Shown one piece after another: positions 19,816 through 30,600 of a stretch of 64,000 nt of DNA. Under the pieces are notes generated by a model. That model was not told the origin of the DNA and made no database searches. It was given only the letters and a program-made list of their open reading frames with translations. This DNA comes from Bos javanicus (taxonomy: Eukaryota > Chordata > Mammalia > Artiodactyla > Bovidae), in NCBI RefSeq assembly GCF_032452875.1, contig NC_083879.1:85135572-85199571 (forward strand), read 5' to 3'. A program made the translations under genes and the position numbers. Every line of letters starts with the position of its first letter. The first letter of the stretch is position 1.

Positions 19816-20559
19816 GGGGGATAAAGGATTAGGGCCAGATCTGCATTTTTCAAATTGTCTACAGTTACATTGCTTCTGAAATCTTTATTCAGAAAAGAAG
19901 ACAGACTGAATTTAGGTTCCTTGGGCTGTGGGCCACTCCAGGGGGGACCCCAGGGCAGTCCAGTCTTGGGCTGGAAGGTCTCATGTGTGTGGGGGGGGGG
20001 GGCGGCTGGGGGAGGAGCAGGGGAACGTGGGTGTATCTTCATCAGGAGGGAAAGCAGGAGAGAGGCGGCCAGCTCAGGGTCAGAGAGGCAGGGACCACGC
20101 CAGGGGGCTTGGGGTGAGCCCTGCCTTGGACCAAGATTCTGAGACCACCGTCTGCAGTGGTTACATGGAGACTCTTCTTAGTGGGCTGGGAAATGGCAGC
20201 GTTCGTGGAAGAGTGGATGGGGTGTGCTTGTGCGGCGTTTACAGGGAGCAGCTAAAACGTCTTCAGACCCTGAGGATGTTCGGGAAAAGGAGTTCCCAAG
20301 GGCTCACGTGGGTTGTGCAGAGAAAGACGCGGAGGCAGGGCCGCGCATCCTGCACTGGTCCTCGTGGAACTGTCCAGAGCATCATTCCGATACTCAAGAA
20401 CAGTCCAGCTTGGGCAGTAAGTTACACAGTCCCCTAGAGACGGTCGGCTGGACCCTGGCCACTTAGTGCAAGCCTAAGGGCCCCTGCACAAGGGGCAGAC
20501 TCCTCAGCGTTTTCCCCAGAAAGGAGCCCCAAGACTGCAGGATGGCTGGGACCCTGAGA
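19816..20559. other. Single-copy sequence downstream of the CpG island
   Basis: GC-moderate, includes a run of 12 G at 19991-20002. A 169-codon plus frame (19928-20437) begins in the G-rich part. Its product is low-complexity at the N-terminus and unrecognisable afterwards. Confidence 0.45.
19991..20002 (+). repeat. Poly(G) homopolymer, 12 bases
   Basis: Run of 12 G after GTGTGTGT, the second long G run in the window. Confidence 0.95.
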
Positions 20560-20561
20560 CG

Positions 20562-20690
20562 TTGCTGTGTCTGTCTGGGTCTTTGTGTGTTTGTATCTCT
20601 CTGCATGTCTGTATCTGTGTAGCTCTCTCTACATCGATACATCATCTCTCTCTCTGTGGATAGCTGCATCCATGTCTGTATCTCTCCTGT
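20562..20690 (+). repeat. Pyrimidine-rich TCTG/TCTC low-complexity tract
   Basis: Degenerate simple repeat dominated by TGTCTGT, TCTCTCT and GTATCTCTC. Likely a decayed microsatellite. Confidence 0.75.
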
Positions 20691-21299
20691 TAGTTCTGTT
20701 TCGCTGGAGAATCTGATTGACACAATGTCTCAGAGTCAGAGCATCACCCAGCACCATGTCCAGCCATGCAGGGGTCCAGGTGGGGAGGCTTGGCCCAGGT
20801 CCAGCTGGTTAATTAGACTGATGACAGTTGTGGGGCATGAAGGTGAGTGAAGGGCCTTGCACAGGAGAGACAAGCTGGCGACCAAGCCTAGAGTCACTGT
20901 TTAACTCTTACGGCGTAATGGGGACTCACAGGATACGGTGCTAAGTCTCGAGCCCCACAGCTTACTTCCTCGTGGTTTCATATAGTTTGCACTCAGCCAC
21001 GTTCTCACATTATAGTCACAGTGTGGAAAAGCCTGGGGGGAGGACAGGAGATGGAGGAGGAATGGACGTCTGCCTGAGGGTCTCCAAAGAGTCAGGACTA
21101 ATCTATGCAGTCTATACACACACATGCACATATCTGTATCTGTCTATGCCAAGAGCCATGTTATCTACCAGCTGCTTCTTCGGGAAACCTCAGTGTCTGC
21201 TCTTAACGGCCTTCAGCTGATTAGACATGGCCCACCCACAGAGTGGCCCGTGACCTGTTTTACTCGTTAGCTCATCAGAGAGGTCAACATCCACAAAGC
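20691..21299. other. Single-copy sequence, no gene seen
   Basis: No recognised repeat or coding exon. Confidence 0.45.
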
Positions 21300-21385
21300 A
21301 TCCCCATGGTAGTATCTAGAGGAGCATTTGACCAGACAGTTGGGCACCATGGACAAGCCAAGTTGATGCCAACAATTACCCCTCT
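21300..21385 (-). mobile_element. Fragment of an ancient LTR-like repeat
   Basis: TTTGACCAGACAGTTGGGCACC and CAAGCCAAGTTGATGCC are the reverse complement of the start of the repeat seen at 56222 (which reads CAGCTTGGCTAGGCCATGG). Same old family in opposite orientation. I cannot name it with certainty. Confidence 0.5.
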
Positions 21386-21750
21386 GCACATCCCATAAAT
21401 TCAGACCCAAGATGACCAGGAAGGTGGTCAACGTCACTGTGCAACCCAGGCAAGAGGCCGCCTCCAGAAGCCTCAGTTATCCCATCCTTCAGACGGGAAT
21501 GAAAAATCTTCCTTAGAACAAGTGTTGGCAGAAGAAAGGAGGTGCCCAGAGTGTGGTGGATTTTGCTATTACCTCAGCTCGCCCACTGCTCTGGGGGGGA
21601 GTTGAGGTCTTGGAAGAAGAAAAGAAATTAGGAGGCCGCTGTGGGAGGACTCTGGAGGAAAACGATTTCTGTCGGAACCCAAAGTGACGGCCACTCCAAC
21701 CTCCGCTTGGAAGGCGGCCTCCTGCTGAGATGTGCCCCCAGGGCCTGGCC
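21386..21750. other. Single-copy sequence, no gene seen
   Basis: No recognised feature. Confidence 0.4.
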
Positions 21751-21925
21751 CATGCTCAGGGGCTTCAGTCATATCCGACTCTGTGCGACGGCATGGACTG
21801 CAGCCTACCAGGCTCCTCTGTCCATGGGATGCTCCAGGCAAGAACACTAGAGTGGGTTGCCATGCCCTCCTCCAGGGGATCTTCCCAACCCAGGGATCGA
21901 ACCCGCATCTCCCATATCTCTGGCC
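21751..21925 (-). mobile_element. Bov-tA SINE, head truncated
   Basis: Reverse-complement Bov-tA: CAGTCATATCCGACTCTGTG, CCATGGGATGCTCCAGGC and CCCAACCCAGGGATCGAACC are present. The outer part of the tRNA-like head is missing on the right. Confidence 0.9.
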
Positions 21926-23579
21926 TGTTCCACTTTGTCACAACTCCACAAGCTGTGGGGCAAGCTCCTGATTGCCATGTGAGGCAGTTGGCCTCTGCCC
22001 GTGGAGGAAGCCCTGTCTCCACGGAGTCAGTTAAGGCCGAGGAGGCCTCTCTGCCGGCCGGTCCTCCACTACCGGGACTCACACACAGCCTCCTTGTTAA
22101 TCCCACGCTCTCCTGGCAGGAGACAGTGCTGTTTAAACCCGAATTCCTTTCGCGGGACCACCAGTTGACTGCAGCTCAGTGTTCTAGGAAATTAGGCCTA
22201 CAGACTAGATCCTGTCACAGACCGTCCAGGTCAGTGAGAAGGAAAACCAAGAGAATCCCGAAAGCAAACAAGAAAATAAAACTCCACTGCTTCAGCCCCC
22301 CTGACTAGCATCCAAATAACAGGTACGGACAAATTCCCGGGCTGACGCGCGGCCCACGACACCCAGAGCCTCACGATGTGCGGCTGAGGTCACGGCTGAC
22401 CGCAGGCCAGGGCCTCGTCCTGCGGAGCTCGCAGCTCAGCGTCACATTTCTCTGCTGTTATGTAACTGCTTTCCCTTAAAGGATCACTTGTCCTCCTCCG
22501 GGAACCAGCCACCCCCCTCCTCATGGTACCAGAGCTTTTTCACCAGCTCCAGGACGCACACATATAGATTTCACATGCACACTTTCTCTGCTTTAATTGA
22601 TGACAGAAATGGAAAACTCACTTCCCTTTGTGACCGCATTCAAAGGCTTCCCTTTGCTTTCAGCTTTCTGGATATTTCGTCTGATTATAGAGTAATTCCA
22701 AGCCCGAATAATATCATCCATCAGGGAGATAAAAGGCATAGCTCTGAAATTCTACAGAGGGCCCATTTCAGGACCCTGACACTGATCTCTCCTCTTCGGG
22801 TTAGTTGAAAACAATTCTTGAAAAAACATTTCAAAAAGAAACTTCTTTTCTTCCCAGGGATTTCAAACAGGATGTTATTACTGCTTGCTCTATTACATTA
22901 GAAAACCTTTATTAAAACCACCTTTCTCTGGCCTTTTCAAACAGAGAGGCATGTAGCGAATTTGGCAAACACAAAAATACTTCTGCAGTGCTGAACAGAA
23001 ATACATGTGCGCTTGTAACATGAGGCATGCGTATTGTGTTTTGAAATTTTTGTCCTCTTTCTATACCTTATTCTCTTGGTTTCATGGAAAAATAAGCCTT
23101 TAATCAAATTGAGATTTATCTTCAAACCCTTGGAATTCCTGTAACAAAAGGGGGCATTGACTCACCGTTAGCCAGACAATTTCCACCTTCAATTCCAGGC
23201 AATTCAGCATCCAGAGTTGCCTTATTAAATTCTACTTTTACTACTCTGGTGGTCGACGAGGACTAACTTCATTAACTAATTTATAAATCAAGATTTCAGA
23301 CTGTGTGACACAGCTCTGATTAGGCTAAATAGGGCTGCAAAGCAGGCGTGTGTTTCCTGTGATTCGAGACATTACCTGAATGTATTCATCTGTCTTTCAA
23401 CATTTGTTCCATGTTTTGGGTACACAGCCATGTCCTTAAAGAGTCCCTGCCACATGGAGACCGTCACCCCTGCTTCAGTTATCAGCTATCTGCCAACAGT
23501 GTCCAGTAACAACCAGCCACAAAACAGTGAACTGCAAAAAGAGATGCTCATTTTAGGCATGATTCCACAACTCCATGCT
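21926..23579. other. Single-copy sequence, no gene seen
   Basis: GC-rich with scattered CpGs to about 22470, then AT-rich. No recognised repeat. Repeat-poor for 1.6 kb, so conserved non-coding content is possible but not demonstrated. Confidence 0.45.
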
Positions 23580-23998
23580 TCTGTTGGTCAGTCGCTAAGT
23601 TGTGTCCAGCTCTTTCCAACCCCATGGACTGCAGCACGCCAGCCTCCCTTGTCCTTCACCACCTCCCTGAGCTTGCTCAAAGTCACTTCCATCGAGTTGG
23701 TGATGTCATCCAACCATCTCATCTTCTGTTGTCCCCTTCTCCTCCTGCCTTCAGTTTTTCCCAGAATCACAGTCTTTTTCAGTGAGTCTGCTCTTCACAT
23801 CAGGTGGCCAAAGTATTGGAGCTTCAGTTTCAGCATCAGTCCTTCCAATGAGTATTCAGGGTTGATTTCCTTTAGGATGGACTGGGTGGATCTCCTTGCA
23901 GTCCAAGAGATGCTCAAGAGTCTTCTCCAGCACAATTCAGAAGCATCAATTCTTTGGTGCTCAGCCTTCTTTCTGTATGGATGTACATGACGACTGGA
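23580..23998 (-). mobile_element. BovB LINE 3' end
   Basis: Reverse-complement BovB from the 3' terminus (TTGGTCAGTCGCTAAG) to the coding stretch just upstream of FELWCWRRLL (CTGTATGGATGTACATGACG). Frameshifted and truncated. Confidence 0.93.
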
Positions 23999-24221
23999 AA
24001 ACCTTCTCTCAGGGAAATTTGTCACTTGTAAAGCAGTGTGTTGGTAAAAATATTTGTTTTTATTCTGAGCTGAAATTGCATGGACCACATTTAACCTTGA
24101 ATATAATAGAATTCTGCATCCATGAGCATAAAAATCCCAACCTTGGAAGTCAGCCCTGAGAGAATTCTTCATGAAACAAAAATGTCCTTGGTCTCCTTTA
24201 TTTCAATTATCTACTTTGATA
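23999..24221. other. Short unique gap between inverted BovB copies
   Basis: About 220 bp that separates a minus-strand BovB end from the large plus-strand copy. No feature recognised. Confidence 0.4.
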
Positions 24222-24276
24222 CCTGGATCATCGAAAAAGCAAGAGAGTTCCAGAAAAAACATCTATTTCTGCTTTA

Positions 24277-25380
24277 TTGACTATGCCAAAGCCTTTGACT
24301 GGGTGGATCACAATAAACTGGAAAATTCTGAAAGAGATGGGAATACCAGACCACCTGACCTGCCTCTTGAGAAATCTGTATGCAGGTCACGAAGCAGCAG
24401 TTAGAACCGGACATGGAACAACAGACTGGTTCCAAATAGGAAAAGGAGTACATCAAGGCTGTATATTGTCACCCTGCTTATTTAACTTATATGCAGAGTA
24501 CATCATGAGAAACGCTGGGCTGGAAGAAGCACAAGCTGGAATCAAGATTGCCGGGAGAAATATCAATAACCTCAGATATGCAGATGATACCACCCTTATG
24601 GCAGAAAGTGAAGAGGAACTAAAAAGCCTCTTGATGAAAGTGAAAGAGGAGAGTGAAAAAGTTGGCTTAAAGCTCAACATTCAGAAAACAAAGATCATGG
24701 CATCTGGTCCCATCACTTCATGGCAAATAGATGGAGAAACAGTGGAAACAGTGGCTGACTTTATTTTTTGGGGCTCCAAAATCACTGCAGATGGTGACTG
24801 CAGCCATAAAATTAAAAGATGCTTACTCCTTGGAAGGAAAGTTATGACCAGCATCAGTTCAGTTCAGTCTCTCAGTCGTGTCCTACTTTTTGTGACCCTA
24901 GACAGCATATTAAAAAGCAGAGACATTACTTTGCCAACAAAGGTTCGTCTGGTCAAGGCTACGGTTTTTCCTGTGGTCATGTATGGATGTGAGAGTTGGA
25001 CTGTGAAGAAAGCTGAGTGCCGAAGAATTGATGCCTTTGAACTGTGGTGTTGGAGAAGACTCTTGAGAGTCCCTTGGACTGCAAGGAGATCCAACCAGTC
25101 CATTCTGAAGGAGATCAGTCCTGGGATTTCTTTGGAAGGAATGATGCTGAAGCTGAAACTGCAGTACTTTGGCCACCTGATGCAAAGAGTTGATTCACTG
25201 GAAAAGGCTCTGATGCTGGGAGGTATTGGGGGCAGGAGGAGAAGGGGACGACAGAGGATGAGATGGCTGGATGGCATCACTGACTCAATGGGCATGAGTT
25301 TGAGTAAACTCCAGGAGTTGGTGATGGACAGGGAGGCCGGGGGTGCTGCGATTTATGGGGTCGCAAAGAGTCGGGCATGA
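24277..25380 (+). pseudogene. BovB reverse transcriptase remnant (367 codons) with in-frame 15-residue insertion
   Basis: Open frame over palm, thumb and C-terminal region. The first residues are frameshifted relative to the family, so motif A is lost from this frame. It is encoded just upstream in another frame, within 24171-24404 (FIDYAKAFD). Motif B is VHQGCILSP and motif C an intact YADD (residues 101-104). After GRKVMT an extra segment of about 15 residues (about 192-206, beginning SISSVQSLSRVL) replaces the direct join to LDS seen in copy 1. The frame stays open to near the end. Not functional: truncated, frameshifted and without the endonuclease. Confidence 0.9.
24851..24895 (-). mobile_element. 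45-bp inverted BovB/Bov-SINE 3'-terminal fragment inside BovB
   Basis: Compared with copies 1 and 2, which read ATGACCAACCTAGATAGC or ATGGCCAACCTAGATAGC at this point, copy 3 has 45 additional bases with CAGTTCAGTTCAGTCTCTC and GTCGTGTCCTAC. These are the reverse complement of the terminal GAGTCGGACACGACTGAGCGACTGAACTGAACTG region shared by BovB and its SINEs. The length is a multiple of three. Confidence 0.85.
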
Positions 25381-25440
25381 CTGAGCGACTGAACTGAACT
25401 GACAATAGAACCTGGGGAAATATACACATTTGTTTCCTTT

Positions 25441-25571
25441 TTAAGTGTATTTGGCCGTGCTGAGTCTTTTTAGTTGTAGCATGTGGGATCTAGTTCTCCT
25501 ATAAGGAGTCGAAGCTGGGGCACCTGCATTGAGAGCATGGAGTCTTGGCCACTGGACCACCAGGGAATCCC
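25441..25571 (-). mobile_element. CHR-type tRNA SINE fragment
   Basis: Reverse-complement head on the right (CACTGGACCACCAGGGAATCC). The body reads TTTGGCCGTGCTGAGTC, TAGTTGTAGCATGTGGGATC. Short and decayed. Confidence 0.72.
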
Positions 25572-25914
25572 TTGTCTTTCTTTCTTTTTTTCTTTTACAT
25601 CAGCATTTCTTACATCCAAGCCCAAGTAACAAAGTTATTTTAAAAAATATGAAAGATGGAAAGTAAAGAATGTCTGTGCACGTGACCACTGGTGGGTTCA
25701 GTGATGCTGTAGGAAGCCCGGGTGCCTAAGGAGACACTGAAATGCTCCCAAAGGTGAAAAAGGACGTTGGAGGACACTGCCATCGCGTGTGATTCCAGCA
25801 GCCCCCACCCCTCAACTCCAGAGCGGAGGCACTTAGACGGTATTTCCCCGACTGTCTGTCACTTGCCTTTGCTCTCTCTCCACATTGGCTTTAAGAGAAC
25901 CGTGTGTCTTAAAT
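25572..25914. other. Single-copy gap
   Basis: Starts with a T/C-rich stretch, then unrecognised DNA. Confidence 0.4.
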
Positions 25915-26393
25915 CCTTTAAACTCAATCTCTCCTCAGAAATGGCCAACAGTCCCAGGAAAAGGTGCTCAACATCTCTAATTATCCGTGAAATGCAAATC
26001 AAAACTATAGTGAGGTATCACTTACACCAACCAGAATGACCATCATCAAAAAAAACCTGCAAACAATAAATACTGGAGAGAGTATGGAGAAAAGGGAACC
26101 TCCCACACTCTCGGTGGGAAGGCAGATTGTTGCAGACTGTGGAAAACAGTAGGCAGGGTCCTTAAAAAACTAAAAGTAGGAAGATGATGTGATCCAGCAA
26201 TCCCACTCTTGGGCTGATACTCTAAGAACACCACGGTTCAAAAGGGGATGTAGACCCCAGAGGTCACGGCAGCACTGTTTACAATATTCAAGACATGGAA
26301 GCAGCCTCAATGTCCCCCAAGAGAGGAATGGATACAGAAGATGTGGGATGTAAACAACGGAAAGTTACTCGGACATTAAAAAGAATGAACTAG
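25915..26393 (+). mobile_element. L1 ORF2 C-terminal region and start of 3' UTR
   Basis: AAAAGGTGCTCAACATCTC, AAATGCAAATCAAAACTATAG, TATGGAGAAAAGGGAACC, ATCCAGCAATCCCACTCTTG, GGAAGCAGCCTCAATGTCCC and GGACATTAAAAAGAATGAAC follow L1 order. Stops and frameshifts throughout. Interrupted by a Bov-tA at 26394. Confidence 0.88.
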
Positions 26394-26591
26394 TGCTTCC
26401 CTGGTGGCTCAGACAGTAAAGAATCTGCCTGCAACGCGGGAGACCTGGGTCTGGTCCCAGGGTTGGAAAGATCCCCTGGAGAAGGGAAAGGCTACCCACT
26501 CCAGTGTTCTGGCCTGGAGAATCCCATGGACTCCATAGTCCGTGGGGTCGCAGAGAGTCGGACACGACTGAGCGACGTTCACTTCACTTTC
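26394..26591 (+). mobile_element. Bov-tA SINE inside L1
   Basis: GCTTCCCTGGTGGCTCAGAC head, GATCCCCTGGAGAAGGG, the subtype-specific CCATGGACTCCATAGTCCG and a full 3' end CGGACACGACTGAGCGAC plus TTCACTTCACTTTC. TAGTGCT on the left and TAATGCT on the right reflect the L1 target duplicated around it. Confidence 0.93.
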
Positions 26592-26815
26592 CCTAATGCT
26601 ATCTGAGCAACATGAACGGACCCGGAGATTAACATACTAAGAGCAGCAAGTCAGAGAAAGATAAATGTCATGTTACTGCTTATATTCGGAGTCTAAAGGA
26701 AAATGATACAAATGAACTCATTTACAGAACAGAAAGAGACTCACAGACATAGAAACAAACTTATGGTTACTGGGCGGGCAGGGAGGGGGAGGGATAGATT
26801 GGGAGTAAAAAAAAA
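26592..26815 (+). mobile_element. L1 3' UTR continuing after the SINE
   Basis: CTGAGCAACATGAACGGACC, AGATTAACATACTAAGAGC, AATGAACTCATTTACAGAAC and AAACTTATGGTTACTGGGCG match the L1 sequence that should follow the break at 26393. It fades after the A-rich stretch near 26808. Confidence 0.85.
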
Positions 26816-28358
26816 ATAGACGAGGATAATATGAAGGAAAAATGGAGTGCTCCACCACCTCCCTGCCAAGTGCTGGATGGAGGCTTGTGTGTTCAGATCT
26901 GGGGATGCTACAAAACCCAGCATCCACCAGTCCCACGGGGTGACCCTCATGACAGGACTAGAGAGAGGAGGGACACGAGCCACAGAGACCAGACCTTAAA
27001 TACAGACAGAAATGAAATTGGCTTTCTCCTCTCAGCTTGAAAGAAATATCCACTTTCCCGCCTCTGGTCTGAGCTTTTCAAAGATCCAGTGGTTCTTTGC
27101 AGTCAGCCGTGTTCTGTATCACCTATTGGAAGGCCAGGCTCCCATGGCCAGGAAGGCAGAGAGCTGGGGCCCTGATTTGGAAAATTCAGGAGAGAAAATA
27201 AAAACCTTCTCTGCTGCAAACTGCCCACATCATTTAGGAGCAAGAGAAAGGTGTTGTCTGAAATAGCCAGGAAATAGACACAATTTCCTTCTTCCCTTTG
27301 CCAGTAAAGATCTGGCAAGACTGGGCTCCAACAGTCCGTTTTTCATCCCGGATTAAAATAGAACAAATTGACACAAACAGACGGCTGTCTGGGAATGAAG
27401 GAAGACGTCGTCTCCTTCGAGGCTGATGGGAGGAGAGTTCGATAATCAACACAGCACAGCTTCAGCTGTAGCATCTCTGCTGTCTCCTCCATAAGCACAG
27501 GGATACGTGGGCACCTGCCACCCCCAAGTCTGATTCTGAAGTGACCGTCATCTGGCTTCATCAGTGTGTAGATTTCTAGCTCCATCTTTTCCAGTGTGGT
27601 TCCTGCAGAGTCATGCCAACGGGTTACTAGTAAACTTTTCTCTGCCACCAGGTTGTGTTCCCTGATCAGCCTGTCCGGATCCTGCAGGTGCCTCCTCCAC
27701 GTGAGATGGGGAAGCACCTCCCAGGAGTGTGTATTTGTTTCTCATCGGTGATGTTTCCCTGTAACACCTAACAACTCTCGATTTAATTAGTATCTCCCAG
27801 GAAAGGACACTGCAAATGCTATCACCGACTGAAGCTTACAACACTCAGAACAGAGATACAGTATACGGATTCAGGGAAAAGTATGAAGCGATGTCTGGCT
27901 GCAGATGGATTTTATAACGCAGCCCCCGGGCCTCTTCAGTCAGAAGGAAGCCGAGACCCGGAGCTCTCACAGCCAGCTGACTCGTCACATGGATTCGGTT
28001 AGCCTGCTGCACTCTTGGTCCACACCGAGTTCTAAGGACATGGGATGAAACTCGGGGGCTCGGGGACCCCCACCTCCCTGTGCAGAAGTTCTCTTCCATC
28101 CTGAACCCAAGACGGTGCGGGGCTGAGGACCACAGAGGAGGCACTGTAGAGGTGGGTGAGGGGGAGGGTCCCGGGCAGGGGCAGGGAAGGTGGACAGCAG
28201 GAACCCTGCCCCCCGCTTCCATGGGAACACAGCCCAGTTCTCCTGCACAGAATGTCATAGTGAGAAGAGGGACGTGACAAGAAGTTGAACATGAAGTGTG
28301 TTTGGTGTGACTTTCAAATGAGGACTCTAAGACTACTCTCTTTAAAGGAAACAGGGCC
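26816..28358. other. Single-copy sequence, unrecognised frames
   Basis: No repeat recognised over 1.5 kb. The minus strand at 27343-27717 has a 124-codon frame (contains EKMELEIYTLMKPDD) without a family I can name, and 27845-28258 minus has a 137-codon frame in GC-rich DNA. Neither shows a processed-pseudogene tail. I treat both as unproven. Confidence 0.45.
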
Positions 28359-28371
28359 AGGCTAAGATGAC

Positions 28372-28592
28372 CAGGGCCACTCAGTCACTCAGTCGTGCTC
28401 AACTCTTTTGCCGCCCTGTGGATTGTACCCCACCAGGCTCCTCTGTCTATGGGATTCTCCAGGCAAGAACGCTGGAGTGGGTTTCCATTTCCTCCTGCAG
28501 GGAATCTTCCTGACCCGGGGATCAAACCCATGCCTCCTGCATCTCCAGCATGACAGGCAGATTCTTTATCACTGAGCCACATGGGAAAGCCT
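28372..28592 (-). mobile_element. Bov-tA SINE with 13-bp target-site duplication
   Basis: Reverse-complement full-length Bov-tA. It is flanked by AGGCTAAGATGAC (28359-28371) and AGGCTAAAATGAC (28593-28605), one mismatch. Confidence 0.95.
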
Positions 28593-28605
28593 AGGCTAAA
28601 ATGAC

Positions 28606-28838
28606 TACTCTGAACATGCGAATGAGATGTATGGAAGCACAAAATAGGTCATGCTCGAAAACCAAGAGACCCACTGCCCTGGTGAGTTCGCGCCAGTTCC
28701 CACGGGGTTTAGGACCACGTCCCAGCACTGAGTCAGGAGGCAGCGGGAAGAGCTGGGCAGTGGCCAAGCCTTTGGGGCCCCTTGCACCGCTCAAGAAAAT
28801 TTCAGGCAGGCGTGTGCCTTTTAGAGCCTTTTACAGCT
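28606..28838. other. Short unique gap
   Basis: No feature recognised. Overlapping frames on both strands of 60-90 codons are not convincing. Confidence 0.4.
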
Positions 28839-28845
28839 CCTCTAG

Positions 28846-29003
28846 AGGGGCTTTCCAGGTGGTTCAGTGGTAAAGAATCCACCTCCCAGTGCAGGAGATG
28901 CAGGAGATATGGGTTCGATCCCTGGGTCGGGAAGATCCCCTGGAGAAGGGAATGGCGCCCCACTCCAGTGTTCTTACCTGGGGAATCCCACGGACAGAGG
29001 AGC
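28846..29003 (+). mobile_element. Bov-tA SINE lacking its 3' third
   Basis: Head GGGGCTTTCCAGGTGGTTCAG through ATCCCACGGACAGAGGAGC, then the element stops. The usual CATGGGGTCGCAAAGAGTC to ACTGAGCGAC part is absent. CCTCTAG occurs on both sides (28839-28845 and 29004-29010). Either a 3'-truncated insertion or a later deletion. Confidence 0.88.
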
Positions 29004-29010
29004 CCTCTAG

Positions 29011-30077
29011 GTAGTCCCCAGTTTCGAGCGCTCTCGCAGCCCCCAACAAAGAGCTAAGGCACCTCTTCTGCCCCCGGAGCCCAGGCCCCTGCTCCTCCAC
29101 GACCTGTCAGCAGCCCCCCGGGCACCGAGGCACCATCGGAACAGGAGTCCAGGGCTCCCAGCAGCCCCGCTGACACATCTGACATCTCACATCACAGGGC
29201 TGTAAAACCCTAACCGTCCTTCCACAGCGGTGCCAGCCAGCTGAGAAAGGCACGTGCCTCTTCCTTGTCATCCTGTATTTGATCAGAGATGAAAGCAGCC
29301 CATTTTGAAAGGAAAGTGCATTAAAACATCTGATTCCTGGGACGTATTAAAGACAGCAGAGTCTAACGGAGATCAAGGGGAAAGACATAACCAGTCAAGA
29401 GGGGAAAGCACTTTGTTTTAGGAGGAAAATCAAGAGGAAAGTGAGACCGGTGATGCCTGTACAAACGTGTGCCATTTCCAGGTGAAATATTATGTAATCC
29501 TAGGATTTCAGTGCTTGAAGCGATCTCAGAGTCATCTGGGTCAAGACCCGTATTTACACGTTGGGAATATAATCTCCAGAAAGCTATGGAAAATGCTGAA
29601 GATCTTTAAATATATCTGCACGGGGGAAAACCAGAAAATGACAGTTTTTGCTTTCCTGGCTCTAAAATACACGTATTTCCTTACTGTTTCTTCATTGCAT
29701 TCCACTCCCATTCATTTAGAACCCATTGATTAGAAACTATTTTGGATACTCAGCAAACAAATCGCTGATGATCTGAAGGAACTGAATCTGTTACTACACC
29801 GCTAATTTACACACTGCTCTGGGCTTATAGTTGTTGTTTGTGTTTCTCAATAAGTTATTAAGAGGAATGGCTTTCCCTGGTGCATAAATTCAACAGCAGT
29901 ATATTTTTAAAGCCCTAAATGAAGAGTTTGGAAGATCAAGTCTGCTTGTGTGACTTAGATACTCAAGATGCAATTTTGTTTTCAGGTTGAAAAATGACCA
30001 GTTTGCAAGATAAGCCGTGTGTGCTTTTAGTTGTGTTAAGGGGAGAGAATGAAGAAGGGGGTCCTTGAATGCACAGC
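29011..30077. other. Single-copy sequence, no gene seen
   Basis: About 1 kb of single-copy DNA, GC-rich at the left and AT-rich at the right. No recognisable product or repeat. Confidence 0.45.
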
Positions 30078-30300
30078 GCCCCACACCGGACTTTCTCAGC
30101 CTGGAACCGCTGGCACGTGGGGTCAGACGACGGTCATCAGGGCGGCCCTGTGTGCTGTGGGGTGTTTGGCAGCCTCCCTGGACGCCCCTACAAGATGCTG
30201 GGGCTCCCCTCACCTCCACTGTGAAGCCAGAACGTCTCCAGGCATTGCCAGGTGTCCCTGGGAAGGGCGGGGTGCAGTCAACCCCCAGTTGAGAGCCATG
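30078..30300 (+). mobile_element. MER5-like hAT (Charlie) DNA transposon remnant
   Basis: CTTTCTCAGCCTGGAACCGC, GCTGTGGGGTGTTTGGCAGC, CTCCCTGGACGCCC, ATGCTGGGGCTCCCC, AGAACGTCTCCAGGCATTGCC and CCCCCAGTTGAGAGCCATGG follow the MER5 pattern of a non-autonomous hAT element with terminal inverted ends. It predates ruminants. Non-coding. Confidence 0.68.
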
Positions 30301-30469
30301 GACCTGGAGATAGGGACGTCTAGAAATTGGTGCAGGTAAAGCATGAATTCCTAAGTAAACAGCTTTAGTATACAGATCTTACTTCAGCGGAAGCTTTGGA
30401 ACCAAGGGTGGGTATGACCAGTCAAGGGAGGGTCGTGTTATGTGACTGAGTCTTGGGAGATTTGCACTC

Positions 30470-30600
30470 ATAATGATACCAATAATAACTGAGTTTTAAT
30501 GTCTTATTTGAAGAGGGTCCTTTAATCCTACCAGTGGCCCTTTGTCGGGGGGCGCAGTATATTTTATCCTCACTTTTCAGATGAGGAACAGCAGCCTTAA
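30470..30600 (+). repeat. MIR SINE fragment
   Basis: TTTTATCCTCACTTTTCAGATGAGG and the upstream AATAATAACTGAGTTTTAATG resemble the MIR core with its ATTTTACAGATGAGGAA motif. Diverged. Confidence 0.5.

Larger units (their letters stand above)
24222..25402 (+). mobile_element. BovB LINE copy 3, 5'-truncated, with internal insertion
   Basis: Runs from upstream of RT motif A (CCTGGATCATCGAAAAAGC) to the 3' terminus (GCGACTGAACTGAACTGA). It is very close to copies 1 and 2. It contains two small frameshifts near the left end (an A-run in CCAGAAAAAACATC and a 2-nt loss in AATAAACTGGAAAATTC). A 45-bp insertion lies at 24851-24895. Confidence 0.94.

Noticed and set aside
19445..20042. Protein-coding first exon in the CpG island
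   Set aside because: Open frames exist on both strands with low-complexity Pro/Gly/Arg products, as expected in GC-rich DNA; no recognisable domain.
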